Assembly: GCA_934149245.1 (NCBI GenBank)
Contig: CAKPER010000018.1
Location: 1 to 23,642 of the forward strand
DNA length: 23,642 nucleotides
From: an uncultured Bacilli bacterium
Lineage (GTDB): Bacteria > Bacillota_I > Bacilli_A > RF39 > UBA660
Direction: 5' to 3'
Made by a program: the position numbers and the translations under genes. A model generated the notes under the pieces. It worked only from the letters and a program-made list of their open reading frames with translations, was not told where the DNA came from and searched no databases. The stretch's first letter is position 1. Every line of letters starts with the position of its first letter. Below, in pieces: positions 6,986 through 14,481 of the stretch.

Positions 6986-7000
6986 ATAGAGTGTTATATT
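6972..7000 (+). promoter_or_regulatory. htpG promoter
   Basis: Consensus TTGACA (6972-6977), a 17-nt spacer and TATATT (6995-7000) with TGT extended -10. The -35 is embedded in the dyad at 6959-6985. An AAGGGATGA SD follows before the ATG. Confidence 0.8.
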
Positions 7001-7044
7001 ATAAATAGTTAATGAATATTAACAAATGAAGGGATGATAAATAT

Positions 7045-8928
7045 ATGGCAAAAAAGCAATTTAAAGCAGAATCAAAAAAATTATTGGATTTAATGATAAA
7101 TTCAATTTATACTAATAAAGAAATATTCTTAAGAGAATTAATTTCTAATGCAAGTGATGCAATTGATAAATTATATTACCAATCATTAACAAATGATAAA
7201 ATAAAAATTAATAAAGATGAATTAAAAATCACTATCGAACTAGATAAAAAGAAAAGAAAAATAGTAATTAGTGATAATGGATGTGGTATGACTAAGGATG
7301 AATTAGAAAATAACCTTGGAGTTATTGCTAAAAGTGGTTCACTATCATTTAAAGAAGAAAATAAGAGTGAAGATATAGATATTATAGGACAATTTGGAGT
7401 TGGATTTTATTCAGCATTTATGGTTGCCAAAAAAATTAAAGTAGAAAGTAAGAGCATAAATTCAAGTGAAGCATATGAGTGGAAGAGTGAAGGTGCCGAT
7501 GGATATACTATAAAAGAATGCGATAAAAAGACCGTTGGAACTACTATCACATTAAAATTAAAAGATGATACAGATGACGAAAAATATTCTGAATATCTTG
7601 ATGATTATAAAATTAAGAGCATAGTAAAAAAATATTCTGATTATATTAGATATCCAATTGTTATGGATGTAGAAAAATCAAGATTAAAAGAAGGCTCAAA
7701 AGATGAATATGAAAAATATACAGAAACAGAAACTATTAATAGTATGATTCCTATATGGAAGAAAAATAAAAATGAAATAACAGAAGATGAATATAATTCA
7801 TTTTATACAGATAAATTTTATGACTATGATAAACCAATTAAAACAATTCATACTAAGGTAGAAGGAAATTGCAACTACAATGCACTTTTGTATATTCCAA
7901 GCCATTTGCCTTATGATTTCTATACTAAAGAATTTGAAAAAGGACTATCACTTTATTCAAACGGTGTATTAATTATGGATAAATGTGCTGATTTACTACC
8001 AGATCATTTTAGTTTTGTAAAAGGATTAGTTGATACAGAAGATTTATCTTTAAATATCTCAAGAGAAATGCTTCAACAAAATACTAAATTAAAACTAATA
8101 GCAAAATCAATTGAAAAGAAAATCAAAAAAGAATTAGAAAATATGCTAAAAAATGATCGAGAAACATACGATAATTTCTTCAAAACATTTGGTATGCAGT
8201 TAAAATTTGGAATTTATTCTGAATATGGACTTCATAAAGATGAATTGAAAGATTTAATTATGTTCTATTCATCTACTGAAAAAAAATTAGTAACTTTAGA
8301 AGAATATACTTCAAGAATGAAAGAGGGTCAAGAGAACATTTATTATGCTTGTGGTGAATCAAATGATAAAGTAGATAATATGCCTCAAGTAGAACTAATA
8401 AAAGATAAAGGATATGAAATATTATATTTAACAGAATATGTTGATGAATTTGCACTACAAACATTAACAACATACAATGCTAAAAAATTTGTAAATGTCT
8501 CTAATGATAACGTCGATTTAGACACTGAAGAAGAAAAAAAAGAACTAGAAAAAATAAATGAAAATTCTAAAGAAATGTTTGAAGTTATGAAAAAAGTACT
8601 AGAAAGCAGTAACATAACAGATGTTAGATTTACTCACAGATTAAAAAATCATCCAGTATGTCTAACAACAGAAGGAGAAATTTCTTCTAGCATGCAAAAA
8701 GTTTTAAATGCTCTACCTAACGAACAAAAAGTTAACGCTAATATGGTAATGGAAATAAATGAAAATCATCCAATAGCAGCAAAACTTCAAGAATTATATA
8801 AAAATAATAAAGAAGAATTAGAAAATTATACTAAAATATTGTATTCAGAAGCTAGATTAATTGAAGGATTACCTATAGACAATCCAACCGAAATAAGTAA
8901 TTTAATATGCGATATTATTTCTAAATAA
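7045..8928 (+). CDS. htpG: Molecular chaperone HtpG (Hsp90)
   Basis: An ATP-dependent cytosolic chaperone of 627 residues, the normal length. The N-terminal GHKL ATPase motifs are intact: NKEIFLRELISNASDA, DNGCGMTKDEL, GVIAKSGS and GQFGVGFYSAFMVA. The middle domain holds the catalytic-loop region DLSLNISREMLQQN. The C-terminal dimerisation part includes MVMEINENHPIAAKL and EGLPIDNPTEISNLI. It is preceded by a strong promoter overlapped by a CIRCE-like dyad, so HrcA-type heat regulation is likely; in Bacillus subtilis htpG is not under HrcA. The RDD protein gene starts 10 nt after the stop and is presumably co-transcribed. Confidence 0.98.
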   Translation: MAKKQFKAESKKLLDLMINSIYTNKEIFLRELISNASDAIDKLYYQSLTNDKIKINKDELKITIELDKKKRKIVISDNGCGMTKDELENNLGVIAKSGSLSFKEENKSEDIDIIGQFGVGFYSAFMVAKKIKVESKSINSSEAYEWKSEGADGYTIKECDKKTVGTTITLKLKDDTDDEKYSEYLDDYKIKSIVKKYSDYIRYPIVMDVEKSRLKEGSKDEYEKYTETETINSMIPIWKKNKNEITEDEYNSFYTDKFYDYDKPIKTIHTKVEGNCNYNALLYIPSHLPYDFYTKEFEKGLSLYSNGVLIMDKCADLLPDHFSFVKGLVDTEDLSLNISREMLQQNTKLKLIAKSIEKKIKKELENMLKNDRETYDNFFKTFGMQLKFGIYSEYGLHKDELKDLIMFYSSTEKKLVTLEEYTSRMKEGQENIYYACGESNDKVDNMPQVELIKDKGYEILYLTEYVDEFALQTLTTYNAKKFVNVSNDNVDLDTEEEKKELEKINENSKEMFEVMKKVLESSNITDVRFTHRLKNHPVCLTTEGEISSSMQKVLNALPNEQKVNANMVMEINENHPIAAKLQELYKNNKEELENYTKILYSEARLIEGLPIDNPTEISNLICDIISK

Positions 8929-8938
8929 GTAGGTATAA

Positions 8939-9826
8939 ATGAAGAAAATATTTAAAAGATTAATAGCATACATTATTGATATATTTTTAATAACAGCATT
9001 ATCTAGTGCTATCATGCAATTACCACTATTTAATAATGATTTAGCTAATTATAATAAATATTATAAACAGACAACCAAGATTCAAGAAAACTATATAAAG
9101 TTTAATAATGATTTAAAAAAATATTATAAAGATAAGAAATTAACTAAAGAAGAATATGATAAATTACTTAAATATAAAGATTATAATGATGTTTTAGAAA
9201 AGTACTATAAAGATGATAAATTATCAAAAAAAGACTATAGCAAGTTAGAGCAAGATTCATCTAAATTAATGGAAAAAGAATATAAAACTTATTATTATAA
9301 ATTAAACAAATCTTATAAAGTAAACAACATTATATATATAGCATTAATATTACTTTATTTTGTAGGAGTAAATCTCTTAACTAATGGACAAACTTTAGGT
9401 AAAAAAGTAGTGAAATTAAAAATAGTAAATAATAGTGACGAATATACTAAAGTATCTGCCTTTAATTACTTCCTAAGAGCACTAGTTTTATATAATCCAC
9501 TATATTACCTAATGGTTTTACTTGGAGTAGAACTTATGAGTGCAAATTCTTTCTATAATTGGATGATTGTTTGGTCTAATATTCAAAATTACTTGCAAAT
9601 AATAATAATGATAATGATATTAGCAAGAGTTGATAATAGAGGCTTACATGAACTTTTATCTAAAACTAAAGTTATAGAAATAGATGATAATTATGTTGAG
9701 AGTATAAAATCTGAAGATAAATCTAATGATGAAGATATTGTAATATTAAAAAACAAATCTAGAACTCAAAATAAATCAAAAAAAAGACATAAACCTAAAA
9801 AAATAGTAGTAGAAGAGGATAAATAA
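8939..9826 (+). CDS. RDD family membrane protein
   Basis: The RDD domain is seen from the N-terminal helix (KRLIAYIIDIFLITAL, with the conserved R and D) through NGQTLGKKVVKLKIV and the FNYFLRAL segment to ARVDNRGLHELLSKTKVI. About four to five membrane segments are likely (about residues 6-26, 126-146, 168-192 and 203-228). Between the first and second lies an unusually long charged loop (about 35-120) containing a duplicated phrase, KYYKDKKLTKEEYDKL and KYYKDDKLSKKDYSKL, similar to short oligomerisation helices found in other membrane proteins. The tail is Lys/Arg-rich. RDD proteins are poorly understood; some have been linked to ion transport. It follows htpG by 10 nt with a weak SD, so it probably shares the heat-shock promoter. 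Confidence 0.85.
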   Translation: MKKIFKRLIAYIIDIFLITALSSAIMQLPLFNNDLANYNKYYKQTTKIQENYIKFNNDLKKYYKDKKLTKEEYDKLLKYKDYNDVLEKYYKDDKLSKKDYSKLEQDSSKLMEKEYKTYYYKLNKSYKVNNIIYIALILLYFVGVNLLTNGQTLGKKVVKLKIVNNSDEYTKVSAFNYFLRALVLYNPLYYLMVLLGVELMSANSFYNWMIVWSNIQNYLQIIIMIMILARVDNRGLHELLSKTKVIEIDDNYVESIKSEDKSNDEDIVILKNKSRTQNKSKKRHKPKKIVVEEDK

Positions 9827-9848
9827 ATTCTCTTCTATTATTTTTGTT
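9810..9848 (+). terminator. Terminator of htpG-RDD unit
   Basis: An 8-bp perfect stem TAGAAGAG (9810-9817) / CTCTTCTA (9830-9837) with a 12-nt loop, followed by TTATTTTTG. The left arm lies inside the coding sequence. Confidence 0.65.
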
Positions 9849-9875
9849 TCTAGGTAATAAACTACATCATTAAAC

Positions 9876-9904
9876 TTGATTTTCTAGCTATTTAATAGTA
9901 ATAT
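9876..9904 (+). promoter_or_regulatory. Promoter of the thioredoxin-like gene
   Basis: TTGATT (9876-9881), a 17-nt spacer and TAATAT (9899-9904). A strong GAGGAGGT SD follows ahead of the ATG at 9923. Confidence 0.45.
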
Positions 9905-9922
9905 ATATATTGAGGAGGTAAT

Positions 9923-10441
9923 ATGAAAAATATAAAAAAATCAGATATAGCTCTAATTTTGGGAGTAGTATTGGTTATAATTATTGGTTTTTTCGCAATG
10001 CAAGGAACAAAAGCTAAACCAACATATAGTTTACCATTAACATTATCAGGAGAAGCTGGACTTAAAAAATTAAGTTATTCTGAGTATCAAGAAAAAATAG
10101 ATAATAATGAAGGATTTGTTGTAATAATTGAAAGAACAACTTGTTCACATTGTCAAAACTTTATGCCAGTAGCAGAACAATTTGCTAAGGATAATAATCT
10201 TCCATTGTATTATATTGATACAGATGAAATGAAAGAAAGTGAATGGAGTAAGTTAGAAAACTCTAATACATTCTTTAAGAAGAGTAAAGATAACTGGGGA
10301 ACTCCAACAACATTAGTATTAGCAGGTAGTGAGAGTATAGACGCTATTGAAGGTGAGACTGATAGCAAGTCTTTATTAAAATTGTATAAAAAATATTTTG
10401 ATGTTGATAAATATAAAAAAGAACAAGAATCTAATAATTAG
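9923..10441 (+). CDS. Membrane-anchored thioredoxin-like protein (PedC/bacteriocin-accessory type)
   Basis: The 172-residue protein has an N-terminal signal-anchor (about residues 9-27, ALILGVVLVIIIGFFAM) and one thioredoxin fold facing outward. The redox site is R-T-T-C-S-H-C-Q-N-F-M-P (Cys at about residues 74 and 77), and the cis-proline is in WGTPTTLVL (about 131). This arrangement fits the small thioredoxin-like proteins often annotated as bacteriocin transport accessory or thioredoxin_9-like proteins; no bacteriocin gene is nearby, so that name should not be read literally. It could reduce or isomerise disulfides outside the membrane. The PH-like gene follows 16 nt after its stop in the same direction, so they likely form an operon. 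Confidence 0.85.
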   Translation: MKNIKKSDIALILGVVLVIIIGFFAMQGTKAKPTYSLPLTLSGEAGLKKLSYSEYQEKIDNNEGFVVIIERTTCSHCQNFMPVAEQFAKDNNLPLYYIDTDEMKESEWSKLENSNTFFKKSKDNWGTPTTLVLAGSESIDAIEGETDSKSLLKLYKKYFDVDKYKKEQESNN

Positions 10442-10457
10442 TTAGTGTGGTGATTAT

Positions 10458-10898
10458 ATGAGTAAATGTTATGAAATGGTTGCAAGATTTAAAAGTAAGT
10501 ATCCTACAACAGTAGCTTTTAGAATAAAACAACACTGTCGTATAATTGAAGAGCATTTGAATCCAGGAGAAGAAGTGTTATATGCTTTTGCAGCCCAAAA
10601 AAACGATAGCCCAATTCAATTGTTTAATACAAATGTAATAGCACTTACAAACAAAAGAATTATGTTAGCAACCAAAAGAGTAGTCTGGGGATATTTCTTT
10701 ATATCCATAACACCAGATATGTTTAACGACATAACAATATATAAAGGACTAATATGGGGTAAAGTTACTATTGATACTATAAAAGAAGAAGTAGTATTAT
10801 CTAATATCAGTCCAAAAGCACTTCCAGAAATAGAAAGTATAGTATCAGAATATATGATGACAGAAAAGAAAAAGTATGCTCAAGAGTTAAGAAAATGA
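10458..10898 (+). CDS. Bacterial PH-like domain protein
   Basis: A cytosolic protein of 146 residues without a signal peptide. The segment from about residue 28 to 125 has the pattern of bacterial PH (YokE/bPH_3-like) domains: LNPGEEVLYAFAAQKN, the central FNTNVIALTNKRIMLATKRV strand pair, and the ITPDMFNDITIYKGLIWGKVTIDT strands, ending in the ISPKALPEIESIVSEYMM helix. These domains are common in Firmicutes and their ligands are mostly unknown. The start is chosen at the ATG following GTGTGGTGATT. It is probably co-transcribed with the thioredoxin-like gene. Only a weak seven-pair, AT-only-but-one hairpin follows it. Confidence 0.8.
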   Translation: MSKCYEMVARFKSKYPTTVAFRIKQHCRIIEEHLNPGEEVLYAFAAQKNDSPIQLFNTNVIALTNKRIMLATKRVVWGYFFISITPDMFNDITIYKGLIWGKVTIDTIKEEVVLSNISPKALPEIESIVSEYMMTEKKKYAQELRK

Positions 10899-10910
10899 GC
10901 ATCTTTTTTC

Positions 10911-10939
10911 TTGTTTTAGACCTAAATATATTGTATAAT
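10911..10939 (+). promoter_or_regulatory. Promoter of the membrane lysozyme-like gene
   Basis: TTGTTT (10911-10916), a 17-nt spacer and TATAAT (10934-10939). A GGGGGAA SD follows before the ATG at 10966. Confidence 0.55.
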
Positions 10940-10965
10940 AAATCTAAAGTCAGTGGGGGAATGTA

Positions 10966-11826
10966 ATGAATTTAACAACAATAATTATCTATCTATTAGC
11001 AAGTATAGGTTTATATTACATACTAAATATTATAGATAAAAAATCTAATAAAATTATACTAGATAGTACTATGTTATCTATCATATATATAATTATAATA
11101 TCGCATATTACAACAAAATATGGCTTATTACCTAATTGCAATACTATTTTCTTAATTCCTATCTTAGAATTAATAATAAGAATATTCATAACTAATTATA
11201 TAACAGATACTAACTATCTAATTAGTAATTATAATAAAGTAAAATATTTCTTGATAATTATTACAAGTTACCTAATAAATACAAAATATTTAGATGAAGT
11301 TGAAGATATAATACCATCTGGAAAAGAAGTAAGATTACTTGTTTGGATTATTATTTTACTCTATATCTATAACTTTTTAAAAGAAAATTTTTCTAAATTA
11401 AATTTAAAAAAAGAAGAAGTAGAATTTAATAAAAATAGCGAATATATAGTTACTAATTATGCAAGATTTAAAAATAAGTATCATAAAAATATAACTAAAT
11501 TTAAACTAGAAGATTTGCTTTATTCTATAATGATATATGAAAACTATAATAGACCACAACTTGCTAGAAAAGTAGATAATTTTAAATATAAATTAAACAA
11601 CAAAAAACGTAAATATGGTATAATGCAAGTCTATTCAAATTATCCCATAGATGATATAAAAAGTATAAAAATTTCAATGAAAAAACTAGCAAAAATAGAT
11701 GCTAATTTAAATAAAAAAGATACAAGTAAAATTAAAAGTATTTTAGATAAATATTATCATAGTTCAAAGATTACTAATATAATTTTAGATATTTATTACA
11801 CAATTGTTGAATTTAAAAAAATATAG
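10966..11826 (+). CDS. Polytopic membrane protein with a possible lysozyme-like C-terminal domain
   Basis: The N-terminal half (about residues 1-140) has four or five hydrophobic segments rich in Ile and Leu. The C-terminal half (about 150-286) is soluble and contains MIYENYNRPQLARK followed about 25 residues later by KYGIMQVYS. In lysozyme-fold transglycosylases the catalytic Glu is followed, after a short interval, by a G-(I/L)-M-Q-(V/I/L) hairpin. The Glu of YEN and the GIMQV here fit that pattern in order and spacing. That makes a membrane-tethered peptidoglycan-cleaving enzyme plausible, but it is an inference from two short motifs; otherwise it is a hypothetical membrane protein. It has its own promoter and converges on rarA with only 5 bp between stops. 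Confidence 0.75.
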   Translation: MNLTTIIIYLLASIGLYYILNIIDKKSNKIILDSTMLSIIYIIIISHITTKYGLLPNCNTIFLIPILELIIRIFITNYITDTNYLISNYNKVKYFLIIITSYLINTKYLDEVEDIIPSGKEVRLLVWIIILLYIYNFLKENFSKLNLKKEEVEFNKNSEYIVTNYARFKNKYHKNITKFKLEDLLYSIMIYENYNRPQLARKVDNFKYKLNNKKRKYGIMQVYSNYPIDDIKSIKISMKKLAKIDANLNKKDTSKIKSILDKYYHSSKITNIILDIYYTIVEFKKI

Positions 11827-11858
11827 ATAAACTAATCTATGTTTTTTAGTTTATCTAT
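11823..11858. terminator. Bidirectional terminator between the membrane-protein gene and rarA
   Basis: A perfect 12-bp inverted repeat, ATAGATAAACTA (11823-11834) and TAGTTTATCTAT (11847-11858). It covers both convergent stop codons. The minus-strand side runs directly into seven T; the plus side has AACATTTTTT, so it is likely stronger for rarA. Confidence 0.75.
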
Positions 11859-13040
11859 AACATTTTTTAATATTTGCTCATTTTTATTATTCTTAGGGGT
11901 ATAATAGACAACATTTTTTAACTCATCTGGTAAGTATTGTTGCTTAACATAATCATGAGGATAGTCATGAGGATATTTATAATTTGGATTATGATTAACA
12001 ATATGCTTAGGGACTTTTCCCGTTTTTTTAGTCCTAATATCATTTAGAGCCTTATCTATTGCTATTTCTGCTGAATTACTTTTAGGACAAAGAGCTAGTT
12101 CTATTACAATTTCTGCTAAAACAATTCTAGCCTCAGGCATTCCTAATCTTAAGGCACAATTAATAGCAGCATCAACCTTAGGCCCCATACTTGGATTTGC
12201 AAGCCCAATATCCTCATACACAATAACAGAAAGCCGTCTACATATAATATCCAAGTCCCCAGCCTCTAATAGCACTGCTAAATAATAGAGACTAGCATTA
12301 ACATCACTACCACGAATTGATTTTTGAAAAGCACTAATTGTTTCATAGTATCCATCTCCATTTTTATCAATATAAACACTACTATTTGTTCTAATTCCTT
12401 TAGCAAGTTCAAGCGTTATATGTCCATCTCCACTAGCATAATAAAGTACCTCCACCAGATTATAAACAAATCGAAGATCATTATTAGAAATATTTATGAT
12501 ATAATCACTAGCATCTTTATCAATAATAATATCTTTTAGTAAATTACTTTCAATAACTTTAGATATAGCAAGTCTTATATCATTATCTTCTAGAGGTTTA
12601 AGCTCAAAAATTTGACATCTACTTCTGATAGCAGGATTAATAGCATGATAAGGATTAGCCGTAGTCATTCCAATTAAAGTAACAAGGCCACTTTCTAAAT
12701 ACGGTAGCAACAAATCTTGTTTATCTTTATTTAGTCTATGAATTTCATCCATAATTAAAACAAGTCCTTTGTACATTTTAGCTTCCTCAATTACTATATC
12801 AAAGTCCTTTTTATTATTAATAACAGCATTTAACATTCGATATTTAACATCAAGTTCATTAACAATACTAATAGCAATAGATGTTTTTCCTATACCAGGA
12901 GGACCATACAAAATCATTGAGAATATTTTCTTATTATTAACAAGATTAGTAATAACCTTATTTTCCCCAATCAAGTGTCTTTGTCCAACAATTTCATCTA
13001 AACTTTTTGGCCTTAATTTCATTGCTAATAACTCGTTCAT
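11832..13040 (-). CDS. rarA: Replication-associated recombination protein RarA (MgsA), AAA+ ATPase
   Basis: A clamp-loader-like AAA+ ATPase that acts at stalled replication forks, homologous to yeast Mgs1/WRNIP1. The N-terminus LAMKLRPKSLDEIVGQRHLIG is diagnostic. Walker A is GPPGIGKTS (about residues 46-54), Walker B is LIMDEIHR, sensor 1 is in GMTTANPYHAINPAIRSRC, and the C-terminal part includes AFQKSIRGSDVNASLYYLA, DIICRRLSVIVYEDIGLANP and YPHDYPHDYVKQQYLPDEL. At 402 residues it is a little shorter than many RarA proteins but shows no missing block. The ATG follows TGTGGTGATG. It is transcribed divergently from hisS and has its own promoter at 13074-13102. Confidence 0.97.
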   Translation of the reverse strand: MNELLAMKLRPKSLDEIVGQRHLIGENKVITNLVNNKKIFSMILYGPPGIGKTSIAISIVNELDVKYRMLNAVINNKKDFDIVIEEAKMYKGLVLIMDEIHRLNKDKQDLLLPYLESGLVTLIGMTTANPYHAINPAIRSRCQIFELKPLEDNDIRLAISKVIESNLLKDIIIDKDASDYIINISNNDLRFVYNLVEVLYYASGDGHITLELAKGIRTNSSVYIDKNGDGYYETISAFQKSIRGSDVNASLYYLAVLLEAGDLDIICRRLSVIVYEDIGLANPSMGPKVDAAINCALRLGMPEARIVLAEIVIELALCPKSNSAEIAIDKALNDIRTKKTGKVPKHIVNHNPNYKYPHDYPHDYVKQQYLPDELKNVVYYTPKNNKNEQILKNVIDKLKNID

Positions 13041-13073
13041 AAAACATCACCACAATCTATAAAATACTTAATT

Positions 13074-13102
13074 AATATATCATTATGAACTTAAAAAGTA
13101 AA
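13074..13102 (-). promoter_or_regulatory. rarA promoter
   Basis: On the minus strand TTTACT (13102-13097), a 17-nt spacer and TATATT (13079-13074), with TGA as an extended -10. Confidence 0.5.
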
Positions 13103-13121
13103 TATAAATTGCTATAACTAT

Positions 13122-13150
13122 TTTACAAAAAAACTCTATTATAGTATAAT
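13122..13150 (+). promoter_or_regulatory. hisS-argS promoter
   Basis: TTTACA (13122-13127), a 17-nt spacer and TATAAT (13145-13150). The leader to the hisS start is only about 16 nt, leaving no room for a T-box riboswitch. Confidence 0.7.
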
Positions 13151-13172
13151 AATTAGAAATGAGGTGATAGTA

Positions 13173-14471
13173 TTGAAAATAATTAATGTAAAAGGATGTA
13201 GTGATTACTTACCAGAAGAAGAAAGAATAAGAATTTATATAAATAATATTTTAAAAGAAACATTTAAAGAGTTTGGTTATCAACCAATCGAAACACCAAT
13301 TTTATGTTATTACGATATGTTAAGTGGTAAGTATGATGAAGGAAATGACATACTAAAAGAAATTTATAAGTTAACTGATCAAGGAAAAAGAAATTTAGGA
13401 TTAAGATATGATCTTACAGTTCCATTTGCTAAGTTTATATCACTAAATAAAAATAAAATAACATTTCCTTTTAAAAGATATGAAATATCTAAGGTATTTA
13501 GAGATGGTCCTATTAAGCTAGGACGTGATCGTGAATTTACTCAATGTGATGTAGATGTTGTTGGTATAAAAGGACAATTAGTAGAGGCTGAGTTATTATC
13601 ACTATATGTTGAGGCTTTTAATAAATTAAATATAGATATAAACATCAAATATAATAGTAGAAATATCTTACAAGGCTTAATAAAACTAGGTGGTATTGAA
13701 GATAACTTAATATCATCTGTTATAACTATAATTGATAAAATGAATAAAATAACCAAAGACGAGTTTAAAGAAGAATTATCTAAACTAGGTCTTAGCACTA
13801 ATCAAATAGAATTTTTATTAAATAGTTTTAAACTTTCTATTAAAGAATTAATCGATAGATATCAAGAATCTAATGTGTCTGAATTAAAAGTAGGTATAGA
13901 GGAAATAAGCGAGTTAAATAATTATATAGAAGAATTAAATTTAGATAAGTATTGTACTTTTGATCCCACCTTGGCACGTGGTCAAGATTATTATACTGGT
14001 AATATTTTTGAAGTATATGAAAAAAATGGCAAACTAACATCTAGTATAGGTGGTGGTGGCCGCTACGATAAAATGATAACAAACTTTATAGAAGATGGAA
14101 ATGAATATCCAGCTGTTGGTATAAGCTTTGGGCTATCATCAATATATGAGCTATTAAAAAGTCGTGAAGATTTAATTAATCAAAATAATATAGATTTATA
14201 TATAATTCCAATGAATACTAATACTGAATCTCTAAAACTAGCTAACAAATTAAGACATGATGGCCTAAACGTTATAATAGAGATGAATAATAAAAAAGTT
14301 GGCAAAGCCTTAACTTGGGCTAGTAAAAAGAAAATTCCATATTCTCTAGTATTAGGAAGTGACGAAATTAATAGCAGAGAAATAGAAATTAGAGATATGA
14401 ATAACTCGCAAAATATAAAAATGAATATGGATGATATAAACAAAATTGTAGAAACTTTAAAAAATAGATAG
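13173..14471 (+). CDS. hisS: Histidine--tRNA ligase
   Basis: A class II aminoacyl-tRNA synthetase charging tRNA-His. I place the start at the TTG at 13173 (MKIINVKGCSDYLPEE..., 432 residues), 6-7 nt after GAGGTG; the GTG at 13164 lies inside that SD. Motif 2 reads VFRDGPIKLGRDREFTQCDVD, the histidine motifs are LARGQDYYTGNIFEVY and SSIGGGGRYDKM, motif 3 is in PAVGISFGL, and an anticodon-binding domain follows (about residues 335-432, DLYIIPMNT to the end). The motif 2 wording with GPIKLGR...DVDVVG differs from the usual bacterial RPQ.GR.R.F.Q form and resembles the archaeal-like branch also seen in some Firmicutes. argS follows after 10 nt, so the two are co-transcribed. Confidence 0.96.
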   Translation: MKIINVKGCSDYLPEEERIRIYINNILKETFKEFGYQPIETPILCYYDMLSGKYDEGNDILKEIYKLTDQGKRNLGLRYDLTVPFAKFISLNKNKITFPFKRYEISKVFRDGPIKLGRDREFTQCDVDVVGIKGQLVEAELLSLYVEAFNKLNIDINIKYNSRNILQGLIKLGGIEDNLISSVITIIDKMNKITKDEFKEELSKLGLSTNQIEFLLNSFKLSIKELIDRYQESNVSELKVGIEEISELNNYIEELNLDKYCTFDPTLARGQDYYTGNIFEVYEKNGKLTSSIGGGGRYDKMITNFIEDGNEYPAVGISFGLSSIYELLKSREDLINQNNIDLYIIPMNTNTESLKLANKLRHDGLNVIIEMNNKKVGKALTWASKKKIPYSLVLGSDEINSREIEIRDMNNSQNIKMNMDDINKIVETLKNR

Positions 14472-14481
14472 AGGAATAATT

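Noticed and set aside
8273..8615. Minus-strand open frames inside htpG, and similar ones inside rarA, hisS and the kinase gene
   Set aside because: They are antisense to conserved coding sequence, lack SD sites and encode Leu/Ser/Phe-rich or Ile-rich peptides with no domain.
10885..10916. Terminator after the PH-like gene
   Set aside because: The stem AAGAAAA/TTTTCTT has one G-C pair only, and its T-rich side belongs to the next promoter; too weak to list.
13151..13172. T-box riboswitch for hisS-argS
   Set aside because: The leader is only about 16 nt, with no stem I or antiterminator.
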